From Streptosporangiaceae bacterium (GTDB taxonomy: Bacteria; Actinomycetota; Actinomycetes; Streptosporangiales; Streptosporangiaceae), in the NCBI GenBank assembly GCA_030041195.1, contig JASHOI010000523.1:1-9575 (forward strand): 9,575 bases of DNA, given 5' to 3'. Positions 1-7,147 of the stretch are shown piece by piece (the stretch's first letter is position 1; each line of letters opens with the position of its first letter). The position numbers and the translations under genes are program-made. Below the pieces are notes generated by a model. The model searched no databases. It saw only the letters and a program-made list of their open reading frames with translations, and was not told where the DNA came from.

Positions 1-518
1 TCGGGGCTCTTCTCGAACCGGCTGACCAGGATCAGGCTCAGCACGAACACCGCCACCATCGCGATCAGCAGCGCCAGCACGGAGGTGCTGACCAGCTTCT
101 CGCTGCTGAGCACGAAGAGGATCTTCCTGATCACGGCGATCAGGCCGACCACGATAAACGGCTGGGCAACCAGCCGGTGCGAGTACAGCGAGAGCACCAC
201 GGTGTGCACGATCTCGATCAGGATCAGCACCAGCAGCACCTCGTCGAGCAGGGCGGTGACCGCGTTGATGATGGACTCGGCGGTGAGGACCCTGGTCGAC
301 GCGAGCGAATGCACGAAGTCCGCGATGCCCGAGATCAGCAGCACCGCTGAAACCAGGATCAGCACGATACCGACGGCGACCGTGACGACGTCCTGGGCGT
401 GCTCTAGCAGCAGGATCGACCGGGTGACGCCCCACATCCCACGGCGCGGCGGACGGCCCGGGCGGGCAAGACCCGGCTCCGCCGGCCGTCCCGGCTGATC
501 GGCACCTGGCGCGTCCAT
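1..518 (-). CDS. PsiE-family membrane protein, partial (3' end beyond window)
   Basis: An open frame of 172 codons starts at ATG 518-516 and runs off the left edge without a stop. The product has a Pro/Gly/Arg-rich N-terminus (about residues 1-30), then four hydrophobic helices at about 44-66, 86-110, 118-136 and 145-166. The connecting segment LYSHRLVAQPF and the IRKILF stretch at the third helix resemble the phosphate-starvation-inducible PsiE family (DUF-type, four-helix inner-membrane proteins of unknown biochemical role). An alternative start is Met28 (ATG 437-435), which would remove the low-complexity N-terminus; neither start has a strong Shine-Dalgarno sequence. It begins 18 bases after the ilvD relic on the same strand, so it may be read through from the ilv operon. 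I see no Pho-box-like repeat upstream, so phosphate control is not supported here. The family call rests on topology and general resemblance; the membrane assignment is surer than the name. Confidence 0.72.
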   Translation of the reverse strand, partial: MDAPGADQPGRPAEPGLARPGRPPRRGMWGVTRSILLLEHAQDVVTVAVGIVLILVSAVLLISGIADFVHSLASTRVLTAESIINAVTALLDEVLLVLILIEIVHTVVLSLYSHRLVAQPFIVVGLIAVIRKILFVLSSEKLVSTSVLALLIAMVAVFVLSLILVSRFEKSP

Positions 519-536
519 GACTCGACAGTTACCCGG

Positions 537-851
537 TCACGGGCTGGCGGACACCGTGCAGACCGCGCCCCGGTCCGCGCCGCCGACCAGCGCCGCGTAC
601 TTGGCCATCGCGCCGCTGGTGTAGCTGGGCGCCGGACGCTTCCAGCCCGCCCGGCGCCGCTGCAGTTCCGCGCCGTCGACGCCGAGCTCGAGCCGCCGCC
701 GCGGGACGTCGAGCACGATGCCGTCGCCGCCGCGCGGTGACCGCGGCGAAACAGTCCTTCTCGCACTCGAAGACCCGCGCCGGGCCCTCGCCGCGCAGCA
801 CCGCGAGGCGGCCGTCCGGCTGGAACGCGGCCGGGGCAGCTGGCTGGTCAT
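537..851 (-). pseudogene. ilvD: ilvD relic (dihydroxy-acid dehydratase fragments)
   Basis: A 104-codon open frame begins with an ATG overlapping the cimA stop, but only its second half looks like protein. From codon 41 (about 731) to the stop at 537 it matches the C-terminus of dihydroxy-acid dehydratase: GDGIVLDVPRRRLEL, a D-x-AELQRRR segment, then PAPSYTSGAMAKYAALVG and GAV. The stretch 849-733 makes sense in the next frame, where FQPDGRLAVLRG corresponds to the family's QDGGLAVLxGN segment and GPARVFECEKDCFAAV to its GPARVFES...AAI segment. About 20 residues are missing between those two pieces. About 75 more, including the GPKGGPGM region, are missing before the C-terminal piece, where the frame also shifts. 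The first two thirds of the usual 560-620 residue enzyme are absent, including the iron-sulfur ligands. IlvD normally converts dihydroxy acids to 2-oxo acids in valine and isoleucine synthesis. This copy cannot do so; an intact gene is expected elsewhere. Confidence 0.8.
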
Positions 852-2473
852 ACCGATTCCGTCACGCTCTCAAGGTTCAGGGGGGCGCCCGGGGGCTCGG
901 CCCCCGCGCGCAGCAGGCCGTAGGCGACGCCGTCGGCCAGAGCCTCCCACGAGGCCGTGACGATGTCGTCGGAAACCCCGACAGTGGTCCACTCGCCCAC
1001 GCTGTCGCCCGAGGTGAGCATGACCCGGGTGACCGCCCTCGTGGCGGCGCGGCCGTCGAGGATCCGCACCTTGTAGTCGACCAGGTGGATGCCGGACAGC
1101 GCCGGGTAGAAGCCGCTGAGCGCGCGGCGCAGCGCCTGGTCGAGCGCGTGCACCGGGCCGACGCCCTCGCCGACCGCGACCACCCGCTCGTCGCCGAGCC
1201 GCAGCCGGACGATCGCCTCGCTGCGGTCCTCGGCCGCCGAGCGCTCGATCATCACCCGGTAGCTGTCCAGGGTGAACCAGGCCGGCAGCGCGCTGACGCT
1301 CCTTCGGACGAGGAGCTCGAACGAGGCGTCGGCGGCCTCGTAGGCGTACCCGCGGTACTCGGCTTCCTTGACCTGATCCAGCACCTCGGTGGCCTGCTCC
1401 GGCGAGAGCTCGAGACCGAGCTCGGTGGCCTTGGCCAGCACGTTGCTGCGCCCGGCCAGCTCGCTGACCAGGACCTGCTGCTGGTTGCCGACCGCACCGG
1501 GGTCGACGTGCGCGTACGCGTCCGGGCGCCGGGCGATCGCCGAGGCATGCAGGCCGGCCTTGGTGGTGAACGCCGACGAGCCGACATAGGGCTGCCGCGG
1601 GGCCAGCGGAAGGTTGGCGAACTCGGCGATGGTCCGTGCGGTCGACGCCAGCTCGGCCAGGCGTCCCGGCGGCAGCAACTCGTGGCCCCGCTTGAGCTCC
1701 AGGCCCGCGATGATCGCGAACAGGTCGGCGTTGCCGCAGCGCTCGCCGTACCCGTTCGCGGCGCCCTGCACGTGCAGCGCGCCGCCGGAGACGGCCAGCA
1801 CCGAGTTGGCCACCGCGCACGCCGAGTCGTTGTGGAAGTGCACGCCGATCCGGCGCCCGGGCCTGACCGACGCCGCGACCTCGGCGACCACGCGGGCAGC
1901 GTCGTCGGGCAGCGTGCCGCCGTTGGTGTCGCACAGCGCAAGCGTGTCGGCGCCGGCTTCGATCGCCGCATCGAGCACCGCGAGCGCGTAGCCGGGATCG
2001 GCCCGGTAACCGTCGAAGAAGTGCTCGGCATCGAACACCACGCGCCGCCCGGCGGCCGCCATGTACGCCACGGAGTCGGCCACCATGGCCAGGTTTTCCT
2101 CCCTGGTCGTGCGCAGCGCCTCATCGACGTGCAGCGTCCAGGCCTTGCCAACCAGGGTGACGATCGGGGTGTTCGCGGCCAGGAGGGCGGCGAGGTTCGC
2201 GTCGTCGTCCACGCCGCGGCGCGGCAGCCGGGTGGCGCCGAAGGCGGCGAGCTGGGCGTTCTTCAGGTCGAGCTCACCCACCCGGGCGAAGAACTCGGCG
2301 TCCTTGGGGTTGGATCCCGGCCACCCGCCCTCGATTACGTCGACGCCCAGTCCGTCGAGCGCCGCGGCGACCCGCAGTTTGTCGGCCACGGTGAGGTCGA
2401 GCCCGACCTGCTGTGAGCCGTCGCGCAGCGTGGTGTCGTAGATCTCTACCTTGGCTAGCGGTTCGGCGCTCAC
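848..2473 (-). CDS. cimA: Citramalate synthase
   Basis: This 541-residue protein belongs to the LeuA/CimA family and probably condenses pyruvate with acetyl-CoA to (R)-citramalate, the first step of the threonine-independent route to isoleucine. The N-terminal HMGL-like TIM barrel shows DTTLRDG (13-19), [11 protein letters not shown] (48-58), DTNGG (182-186), the metal-binding HFHND (212-216), [10 protein letters not shown] (241-250) and GLHAS (307-311). Residues about 395-525 form the LeuA-type regulatory domain, where a feedback inhibitor would bind. The [11 protein letters not shown] pattern and the length fit the GSU1798/TIGR00977 citramalate synthase group rather than 2-isopropylmalate synthase, although substrate choice cannot be proved by eye. 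The start is GTG 2473-2471, which overlaps the leuB stop by four bases (GTGA); no earlier start is needed for the conserved [14 protein letters not shown] beginning. It is the last intact biosynthetic gene of the operon, and its TGA overlaps the ATG of the ilvD relic. Confidence 0.9.
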   Translation of the reverse strand: MSAEPLAKVEIYDTTLRDGSQQVGLDLTVADKLRVAAALDGLGVDVIEGGWPGSNPKDAEFFARVGELDLKNAQLAAFGATRLPRRGVDDDANLAALLAANTPIVTLVGKAWTLHVDEALRTTREENLAMVADSVAYMAAAGRRVVFDAEHFFDGYRADPGYALAVLDAAIEAGADTLALCDTNGGTLPDDAARVVAEVAASVRPGRRIGVHFHNDSACAVANSVLAVSGGALHVQGAANGYGERCGNADLFAIIAGLELKRGHELLPPGRLAELASTARTIAEFANLPLAPRQPYVGSSAFTTKAGLHASAIARRPDAYAHVDPGAVGNQQQVLVSELAGRSNVLAKATELGLELSPEQATEVLDQVKEAEYRGYAYEAADASFELLVRRSVSALPAWFTLDSYRVMIERSAAEDRSEAIVRLRLGDERVVAVGEGVGPVHALDQALRRALSGFYPALSGIHLVDYKVRILDGRAATRAVTRVMLTSGDSVGEWTTVGVSDDIVTASWEALADGVAYGLLRAGAEPPGAPLNLESVTESV

Positions 2474-3546
2474 CGGGCACCTGCCTTCGCGTCGAGCGCC
2501 TCACGCAGCGCGTCCTCCCAGCCTGACGTGGTCGCCGGGGCGCCGGCGCCCAGCACCTCGGACACCGCGGCGTCCAGGTCGGCGGCGGCCTCGGCCTCGC
2601 CGAGGTGGTCCAGCATCAGCGCCGCCGAGAGCACCGCGCCCGCCGGGTTGGCGCGCCCGGTGCCCGCGATGTCCGGTGCCGAGCCGTGCACTGGCTCGAA
2701 GACCGACGGCCCGGTCCGGTCGGGGTTGAGGTTCCCGCTCGGCGCCACCCCGAGGCCGCCGGTCAGCGCGGCGCCCAGGTCGGACAGGATGTCGCCGAAC
2801 AGGTTGTCGGTGACGATCACGTCGAACCGCTTGGGGTCGTCGACCAGGTACAGGCAGGCCGCGTCCACATGGGCGTAGTCCAGCGGGAGCCCGGCCTCGG
2901 CCGCCACCTCGCCGGCCACCCGGCGCCACAGGTCGCCGGCGTGCGTGAGCACGTTGGTCTTGTGCACCAGCGTCAGCCGCCCGCGGCGGCGGGCGGCGAG
3001 GCCGGCGGCGTACCGCACGCACCGCTCTACCCCGGCCCTGGTGTTCAGTGACTCCTCGGTCGCGGTCTCGAACGCCGTGCCGCGGTGCACGGTTCCCCCG
3101 GCGCCCGCGTACAGGCCCTCGGTGTTCTCCCGCACGATCACGAAGTCGAGGTCCGCGGGCTGGTGCCGGCCGACGGCACCGGCCACACCGGGCCGCAGCT
3201 TGGATGGCCGCAGGTTCACGTACAGGTCGAGCTCGGCCCGCAGCCGCAGCAGCAGCCCGCGCTCCAGCACCCCTGGCGGCACCTCCGGGCTGCCGACGGC
3301 GCCGAGCAGGATCGCGTCGGCCTTGCGCAGCTCGTCGAGCACGGTGTCCGGCAGCACCTCGCCGGTGGCCAGGAAGTGCCTGGCACCGAGCGGGTAGCCG
3401 CGCCACTCAACGACGAACCCTTGGCTGACCGCGACCGCGTCCACGCAGTCCCTGGCCACCTCGGTGACCTCCGGGCCGACCCCGTCGCCGGGCAGGTGCG
3501 CGATCGCATAAGCCCGGGTGCCCGCTACGTCATCGGGAGTCGTCAT
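2470..3546 (-). CDS. leuB: 3-Isopropylmalate dehydrogenase
   Basis: LeuB oxidises and decarboxylates 3-isopropylmalate with NAD in leucine synthesis. In the CimA route it handles 3-methylmalate to give 2-oxobutyrate. The 358-residue product shows the decarboxylating-dehydrogenase fold: [11 protein letters not shown] near residue 17, the substrate arginine segment [17 protein letters not shown] (98-114), [11 protein letters not shown] (138-148), Lys196 in HKTNVL, and metal ligands Asp228, Asp247, Asp252 and Asp256. The NAD-binding segment HGSAPDIAG lies at 287-295. The start is ATG 3546, whose ATGA overlaps the stop of ilvC, implying translational coupling. The same frame stays open upstream to 4347, but that extension is out-of-frame ilvC sequence and is rejected. 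The stop overlaps the GTG of cimA. Sitting directly between ilvC and cimA, without serA or ilvE, it ties leucine and isoleucine/valine synthesis into one transcript. Length is slightly above that of typical actinobacterial LeuB because of a short N-terminal extension. Confidence 0.93.
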   Translation of the reverse strand: MTTPDDVAGTRAYAIAHLPGDGVGPEVTEVARDCVDAVAVSQGFVVEWRGYPLGARHFLATGEVLPDTVLDELRKADAILLGAVGSPEVPPGVLERGLLLRLRAELDLYVNLRPSKLRPGVAGAVGRHQPADLDFVIVRENTEGLYAGAGGTVHRGTAFETATEESLNTRAGVERCVRYAAGLAARRRGRLTLVHKTNVLTHAGDLWRRVAGEVAAEAGLPLDYAHVDAACLYLVDDPKRFDVIVTDNLFGDILSDLGAALTGGLGVAPSGNLNPDRTGPSVFEPVHGSAPDIAGTGRANPAGAVLSAALMLDHLGEAEAAADLDAAVSEVLGAGAPATTSGWEDALREALDAKAGAR

Positions 3547-4556
3547 ACCTCCTCCCGGTCCGTTGGCGCGTCGAGCCAGCTCATCATCTGGCGCAGCGGG
3601 CGGCCGACGGTCTCGACCGTGCTGCTCGCCGCCGCCGCGCGCAGCCGCTCGAAGTTGGGCCTGCCCGCGTCGTCCTCGGCGATCCACTCCCGCGCGAACT
3701 CGCCGGACTGGATGTCGGCGAGGAGCTTGGCCATGGCCTCCCGGGTCGTGTCCCCGATCACCCGCGGCCCGCGGGTCAGGTCGCCGTACTCGGCGGTGTC
3801 GCTGATCGAGTACCGCATCCACCGCATGCCGCCCTCGTACATCAGGTCGACGATCAGCTTCAGCTCGTGCAGGCACTCGAAGTAGGCGACCTCGGGCTGG
3901 TAGCCGGCCGCGACGAGGGTCTCGAACCCGGCGTTGACCAGGGCGGTCACACCGCCGCAGAGCACCGCCTGCTCGCCGAACAGGTCGCTCTCGGTCTCCT
4001 CCTTGAACGTGGTGACCAGCGCCCCGGCCTTGGTGCCGCCGATCCCGGCGGCGTAGGAGCGGGCCAGGTCCCAGGCCTTGCCGGTGGCATCCTGGGCCAC
4101 GGCCACGGGCACCGGCGTGCCCTGGCCGGCCTCGAACTGGCGCCGCACCAGGTGCCCGGGCGCCTTCGGCGCGACCATGGCGACGTCGACCTCGGGCGGC
4201 GGGGTGATGTAGCCGAAGTGGATGTTGAAGCCGTGCGCGAAGAACAGCGCGTCGCCCGGCCGCAGGTTCGGCGCGATCGCCTCGGCGTAGAGCCTGCGCT
4301 GCCCGGTGTCCGGCGTGAGCACCATGATCACGTCCGCCCAGGCGCACGCGTCGGCGGGGTCGGTGACCGTGAGGCCCTCGGCCTCCGCTTTGGGCCGGGA
4401 CTTCGAGCCCTCCGGCAGGCCCACGCGGACCTCGCAGCCGGAGTCGCGCAGGCTGAGTGCGTGCGCGTGACCCTGCGAGCCGTAGCCGAGCACGGCGACC
4501 TTGCGGCCCTGGATCAGGCTGAGGTCCGCGTCGGAGTCGTAGTAGACGGTGGCCAT
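3543..4556 (-). CDS. ilvC: Ketol-acid reductoisomerase
   Basis: IlvC rearranges and reduces 2-acetolactate or 2-aceto-2-hydroxybutyrate to the dihydroxy acids, with Mg and NADPH. At 337 residues it is the short class I form. The N-terminal Rossmann domain has [10 protein letters not shown] (24-33). The following loop [13 protein letters not shown] (46-58) carries serines 51 and 53, which in the family bind the NADPH phosphate, so NADPH preference is expected. His108 (AHGFNIHFG) is the conserved catalytic histidine. The all-helical C-terminal domain supplies the metal ligands Asp191 and Glu195 ([12 protein letters not shown]) and Glu227 and Glu231 ([12 protein letters not shown]), all intact. 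The start is ATG 4556, preceded by GAGAGGA at 4574-4568 with an 11-base gap, somewhat long. The 36 bases between ilvN and ilvC are the only non-overlapping junction inside the ilvB-cimA operon. Its TGA overlaps the leuB ATG. Confidence 0.97.
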   Translation of the reverse strand: MATVYYDSDADLSLIQGRKVAVLGYGSQGHAHALSLRDSGCEVRVGLPEGSKSRPKAEAEGLTVTDPADACAWADVIMVLTPDTGQRRLYAEAIAPNLRPGDALFFAHGFNIHFGYITPPPEVDVAMVAPKAPGHLVRRQFEAGQGTPVPVAVAQDATGKAWDLARSYAAGIGGTKAGALVTTFKEETESDLFGEQAVLCGGVTALVNAGFETLVAAGYQPEVAYFECLHELKLIVDLMYEGGMRWMRYSISDTAEYGDLTRGPRVIGDTTREAMAKLLADIQSGEFAREWIAEDDAGRPNFERLRAAAASSTVETVGRPLRQMMSWLDAPTDREEV

Positions 4557-4592
4557 CGGTATATGTGTCCTCTCAGCGGTTTGCGTGGGGTG

Positions 4593-5117
4593 TCAGACGG
4601 CCTCGGCGAGCGCCGCCAGGCCGTGGTCGGTGATGGTGCCGCTGCCGCGCGACATCGCGATCCGCCCGGTACGCACGAGCTCGCACGTTCCGTAGCGTTC
4701 AAGGTTCTCGAGCAGGGAGTCGAGCTTGCCCGGGCTGCTCGTCGCCTCGAGGATCACGGTCTCCGGGCTCATGTCCACGACCTTGGTGTGGAACACGGTC
4801 GCGACCTCGAGCAGTTCGCCGCGCAGCGCCGGGTCGATCCTGACCTTGATCAGCGCGAGCTCGCGCTCGACCGCGGCCCCGCTGTCGAGCTCGACCACCT
4901 TCAGCACCCGGACCAGCTTCTCGAGCTGCTTGGCCACCTGCTCCACCGGCGTGGACGCGCCGTCGACGACGATCGTCATCCGGCTGACCTTGGCGTCCTC
5001 GGTCGGGCCGACGGCCAGCGAGGAGATGTTGAACGCGCGCCTGGAGAACAGCCCCGCGACGTGCGCGAGCACGCCGGGCTTGTTCTCGACCAGCACCGAC
5101 AGCGTGTGCGTGCTCAT
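4593..5117 (-). CDS. ilvN: Acetolactate synthase small (regulatory) subunit
   Basis: This 174-residue subunit binds the IlvB catalytic subunit, raises its activity and confers feedback inhibition by branched-chain amino acids. The N-terminal ACT domain (about 4-75) starts [19 protein letters not shown] and continues [14 protein letters not shown]. Asn12, Gly15 and Asn30 fall exactly where the valine-contacting Asn11, Gly14 and Asn29 of E. coli IlvH lie, so valine sensitivity is expected. A second ACT-like C-terminal domain covers about 83-160 ([11 protein letters not shown], then [14 protein letters not shown] and [11 protein letters not shown]). The start is ATG 5117, overlapping the ilvB stop by four bases (ATGA), which favours coupled, near-stoichiometric synthesis of the two subunits. 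The same frame is open upstream to 5528, but that part is antisense-free shadow of ilvB and is not included. The final 15 residues ([12 protein letters not shown]) are a variable tail. Confidence 0.96.
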   Translation of the reverse strand: MSTHTLSVLVENKPGVLAHVAGLFSRRAFNISSLAVGPTEDAKVSRMTIVVDGASTPVEQVAKQLEKLVRVLKVVELDSGAAVERELALIKVRIDPALRGELLEVATVFHTKVVDMSPETVILEATSSPGKLDSLLENLERYGTCELVRTGRIAMSRGSGTITDHGLAALAEAV

Positions 5118-6940
5118 CGCGCCAGCACCTCCGAATTCTTGGTCGGCTCGCCGCGCAGTTCCCGGCGGGTCGCCGCCTGCTGCTCCTCGGCGCTGAACTC
5201 GGGGCCGAGGGTGATCTCGTCGTTGGGCCGCCCGGCGGGCACCATCGGGAACACGCCCTCGCGGTCGTGCACCCGGAAGTCCACCACCGTCGGCACGTCC
5301 GTGGTGGCGAGCGCCTTGTCCAGCACCGCGTCGACGTCGTCGGCGCGCTCGCAGCGCAGGCCCTGGCAGCCGTACGCCTCGGCCAGCTTCACGTAGTCCG
5401 GGATCGCGGTGCCGAGCTCCACCTCGGAGTACCGCTCCTCGTAGAACAGCTCCTGCCACTGCCGGACCATCCCGAGGAAGCCGTTGTTGAAGATCAGCAC
5501 CTTGATCGGGAGGTGCTCGATCGCGCACGTGGCCAGCTCCTGCGCGGTCATCTGGAAGCAGCCGTCGCCGTCGATCGCGACCACCAGCTCACCGGGCCTG
5601 CCCACCTGGGCGCCCATCGCGGCGGGCACGGCGAAGCCCATCGTGCCGAGCCCGCCGGAGTTGATCCAGGACCGCGGCCTGGTGAACGAGTAGTGCTGTG
5701 CCGCGTGCATCTGGTGCTGGCCGACGCCGGCCACCACGACCGCCTCGCCGCCGGTGAGCGCGGACAGCCGCTCCACCACGTGCTGCGGCTTCAGCGGGCC
5801 GTCGGCGTCCTGGGTGTACCGCAGCGGGAACCGGCGCTTCCAGTCGCCGATGCAGCGCAGCCAGTACCCGGTGTCCGGCGGGCCGTCCTCGGCGATCTGC
5901 TCGGCCAGGCTCTGGGTGAGCCCGGCCAGCGTGGCCCGGACGTCGCCGGGGATCGGCACGTCGGGCACCCGGTTCTTGCCGATCTCGGCCGGGTCGATGT
6001 CGGCGTGCACCACCTTCGCGTGCGGCGCGAACGTGGCCAGGTTGCCCGTCACCCGGTCGTCGAACCGGGCCCCGAGTGCGACCAGCAGGTCGGCCTCCTG
6101 CAGCGCGGCCACCGCCGTGTAGCAGCCATGCATGCCGGGCATGCCGAGCGCGAGCGGGTGCGGGTCCGGGAACGCGCCGCGCGCCATCAGCGTGGTGGTC
6201 ACCGGAGCCTGGGCCAGTTCCGCCAGCGCGAGCAGTTCGGCGTGCGCGCCCGCCTTGATCACCCCGCCGCCGACGTACAGCACCGGGCGCCTGGCCTGCC
6301 GCAGCAGCGCGGCGGCCGCGCGCACCGCGGCCGCGTCCGGCGCGTCGGGCAGCCGGTAGCCGGGCAGGTTCATGGCGGGCGGCCAGGTACCCGGCCCCCA
6401 CGTCATTGTGCCCTGCAGGATGTCCTTGGGCACGTCGACCAGCACCGGGCCCGGCCGGCCGGTCGAGGCGATGTGGAACGCCTCGGCGATCGCCGCCGGG
6501 ATCCGCTCGGCGCTGGTGATGAGCTCGTTGTGCTTGGTCACCGGCAGCGTGATCCCGGTGATGTCGGCCTCCTGGAACGCGTCGCTGCCGATCATCGCGC
6601 TGGCCACCTGGCCGGTGATCGCGACGATCGGGACCGAGTCCATGTACGCGTCGGCCAGCGCGGTGACCAGGTTGGTCGCGCCCGGGCCGCTGGTGGCCAT
6701 GCAGACACCGGTCCGGCCGGTCGCCCACGCGTAGCCCTCGGCGGCGTGGCCCGCGCCCTGCTCGTGCCGGACCAGCACGTGCCGGAGCGACGATGACCGC
6801 AGCGGGTCATAGGCCGGAAGTATCGCGCCGCCGGGAAGCCCGAAGACCACCTCGACGCCCTGCTGCTCCAGACTTCGCACCAGCGCCTGGGCTCCGGTGA
6901 GTTGCACGGGTTGCTCCTTCTTCTTCGGGGCCAGGTCCAA
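5114..6940 (-). CDS. ilvB: Acetolactate synthase large (catalytic) subunit
   Basis: IlvB is the thiamine-diphosphate and FAD enzyme that joins two pyruvates to acetolactate, or pyruvate and 2-oxobutyrate to acetohydroxybutyrate. It is 608 residues from the TTG at 6940. The N-terminal ThDP domain has [32 protein letters not shown] and the catalytic Glu60 in [24 protein letters not shown] and KHNELI follow, then the central FAD-type domain with [14 protein letters not shown]. The C-terminal ThDP domain has GDG at 458-460 and NN at 485-486. Three starts compete: TTG 6943, TTG 6940 and GTG 6907. AGGAGG at 6953-6948 lies seven bases from TTG 6940 and four from 6943, so 6940 is preferred. GTG 6907 has AAGGAG six bases upstream and cannot be excluded. 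The Shine-Dalgarno of the chosen start lies inside the attenuator hairpin described separately. Its stop overlaps the ilvN ATG. Confidence 0.96.
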   Translation of the reverse strand: MDLAPKKKEQPVQLTGAQALVRSLEQQGVEVVFGLPGGAILPAYDPLRSSSLRHVLVRHEQGAGHAAEGYAWATGRTGVCMATSGPGATNLVTALADAYMDSVPIVAITGQVASAMIGSDAFQEADITGITLPVTKHNELITSAERIPAAIAEAFHIASTGRPGPVLVDVPKDILQGTMTWGPGTWPPAMNLPGYRLPDAPDAAAVRAAAALLRQARRPVLYVGGGVIKAGAHAELLALAELAQAPVTTTLMARGAFPDPHPLALGMPGMHGCYTAVAALQEADLLVALGARFDDRVTGNLATFAPHAKVVHADIDPAEIGKNRVPDVPIPGDVRATLAGLTQSLAEQIAEDGPPDTGYWLRCIGDWKRRFPLRYTQDADGPLKPQHVVERLSALTGGEAVVVAGVGQHQMHAAQHYSFTRPRSWINSGGLGTMGFAVPAAMGAQVGRPGELVVAIDGDGCFQMTAQELATCAIEHLPIKVLIFNNGFLGMVRQWQELFYEERYSEVELGTAIPDYVKLAEAYGCQGLRCERADDVDAVLDKALATTDVPTVVDFRVHDREGVFPMVPAGRPNDEITLGPEFSAEEQQAATRRELRGEPTKNSEVLAR

Positions 6941-6941
6941 C

Positions 6942-6974
6942 AAAAAACCTCCTCGCCGTCGTGGCGTAGGAGGT
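6942..6974 (-). terminator. ilvB attenuator: terminator hairpin that also holds the ilvB RBS
   Basis: In transcript direction, ACCTCCT (6974-6968) pairs with AGGAGGT (6953-6947), and CGCC (6966-6963) pairs with GGCG (6957-6954). Only A6967 is bulged and the loop is the five bases ACGAC. This makes 11 base pairs, followed directly by a run of six T (6947-6942, the first of which is in the stem): the shape of a factor-independent terminator. The 3' arm is the ilvB Shine-Dalgarno AGGAGG and the ilvB start codon follows the T-run. The structure could therefore stop transcription, hide the ribosome site, or both. The 5' arm ACCTCCT has the same sequence as the anti-Shine-Dalgarno end of 16S rRNA. 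Pairing is read directly from the sequence; function is inferred from position behind a BCAA-rich leader peptide. Confidence 0.8.
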
Positions 6975-6975
6975 C

Positions 6976-7004
6976 AGCGCGAGCCCTGCGTGCGGGCTCG
7001 CGCT
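6976..7004 (-). promoter_or_regulatory. Attenuator hairpin 1, built on the leader stop codon
   Basis: AGCGCGAGCCC (7004-6994) pairs perfectly with GGGCTCGCGCT (6986-6976), giving 11 base pairs and a seven-base loop GCACGCA. A T-G wobble (7005/6975) could add one more. The 5' arm begins inside the leader TAG (7005-7003), so a ribosome that reaches the stop codon would keep this hairpin open, while one stalled earlier would leave it free to form. It ends one base before the terminator hairpin. It fits the pause or 1:2 hairpin of amino-acid operon attenuators. A possible competing pairing is 6990-6984 with 6971-6965 (CGCAGGG with TCCTACG), six pairs including one G-T wobble, with one C-A mismatch; it would open the terminator but is weak. 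Confidence 0.72.
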
Positions 7005-7038
7005 AGGTGATAAGTACGAGGGATAGATAGGTGGGCAT
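7003..7038 (-). CDS. ilvB leader peptide (BCAA-rich attenuator peptide)
   Basis: An 11-codon reading frame, ATG 7038 to TAG 7005-7003, encodes MPTYLSLVLIT. Five of its last seven residues are branched-chain amino acids (Leu, Leu, Val, Leu, Ile), covering all three products of the pathway. A Shine-Dalgarno-like GGAG sits at 7047-7044, five bases before the ATG. The stop codon forms the base of an 11-bp hairpin, which is followed at once by a terminator-shaped hairpin before ilvB. This is the architecture of classic leader-peptide attenuation: ribosomes slowed at Leu, Val or Ile codons by low charged tRNA would change the folding of the RNA behind them and raise ilvB expression. Rarer codons for such a GC-rich genome occur at the key sites (CTA, GTA, CTT), which would sharpen the sensing. 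It is too short for ordinary gene callers. BCAA leader peptides before ilvB are known in Corynebacterium and proposed for other actinobacteria; this particular one is inferred from sequence alone. Confidence 0.82.
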   Translation of the reverse strand: MPTYLSLVLIT

Positions 7039-7069
7039 GAATTCTCCGTCCGAAAATCTCCGGGGGTAC

Positions 7070-7098
7070 AGGATAACACTACCGTCGCCGCGCGTGAC
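7070..7098 (-). promoter_or_regulatory. Candidate promoter of the ilvB operon
   Basis: TATCCT at 7075-7070 is a -10-like hexamer, with GTCACG at 7098-7093 as a weak -35 at 17 bases. An overlapping alternative -10 is TAGTGT at 7081-7076, of the TAnnnT type common in actinomycetes. Either would begin transcription roughly 20-30 bases before the leader ATG at 7038, giving a short leader transcript with GGAG at 7047. The region is visibly less GC-rich than its surroundings. The -35 match is poor and overlaps the 3' arm of the hairpin behind leuD, so the call rests mostly on position. Confidence 0.4.
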
Positions 7099-7138
7099 CG
7101 GGGTGCCCTTCGGCGCAACTCACCAGGCCCCCGGTCAC
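7094..7138 (-). terminator. Hairpin behind leuD, probable leuCD transcript end
   Basis: GTGACCGGGG (7138-7129) pairs perfectly with CCCCGGTCAC (7103-7094), ten base pairs. The stem can extend inward past a bulged A7104 (GCC 7128-7126 with GGC 7107-7105), and the loop may carry a further small stem (7124-7121 with 7115-7112). It starts ten bases after the leuD stop. No T-run follows, so it would be a T-less terminator or a 3' end stabiliser of the kind common in actinomycetes. It separates leuCD from the ilvB operon, which has its own promoter and leader. Pairing is certain; the terminator role is inferred. Confidence 0.5.
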
Positions 7139-7147
7139 CGGCGTTGC

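Noticed and set aside
737..2416. Long plus-strand open frame (559 codons) opposite cimA
   Set aside because: It is antisense to a well-supported gene, rich in Arg, Gly, Val and His without family motifs, as expected from a GC-rich shadow frame.
3547..4347. Upstream extension of the leuB frame to make a 625-codon protein
   Set aside because: The added part is the ilvC region read out of frame. The ATG at 3546 overlapping the ilvC stop begins a normal LeuB.
4557..4592. Possible promoter or regulatory site between ilvN and ilvC
   Set aside because: Only a GAGAGGA ribosome-site-like sequence is seen in these 36 bases; no hairpin, repeat or convincing promoter hexamers.
5118..5528. Upstream extension of the ilvN frame into ilvB
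   Set aside because: Out-of-frame ilvB sequence; the ACT domain begins directly after ATG 5117.
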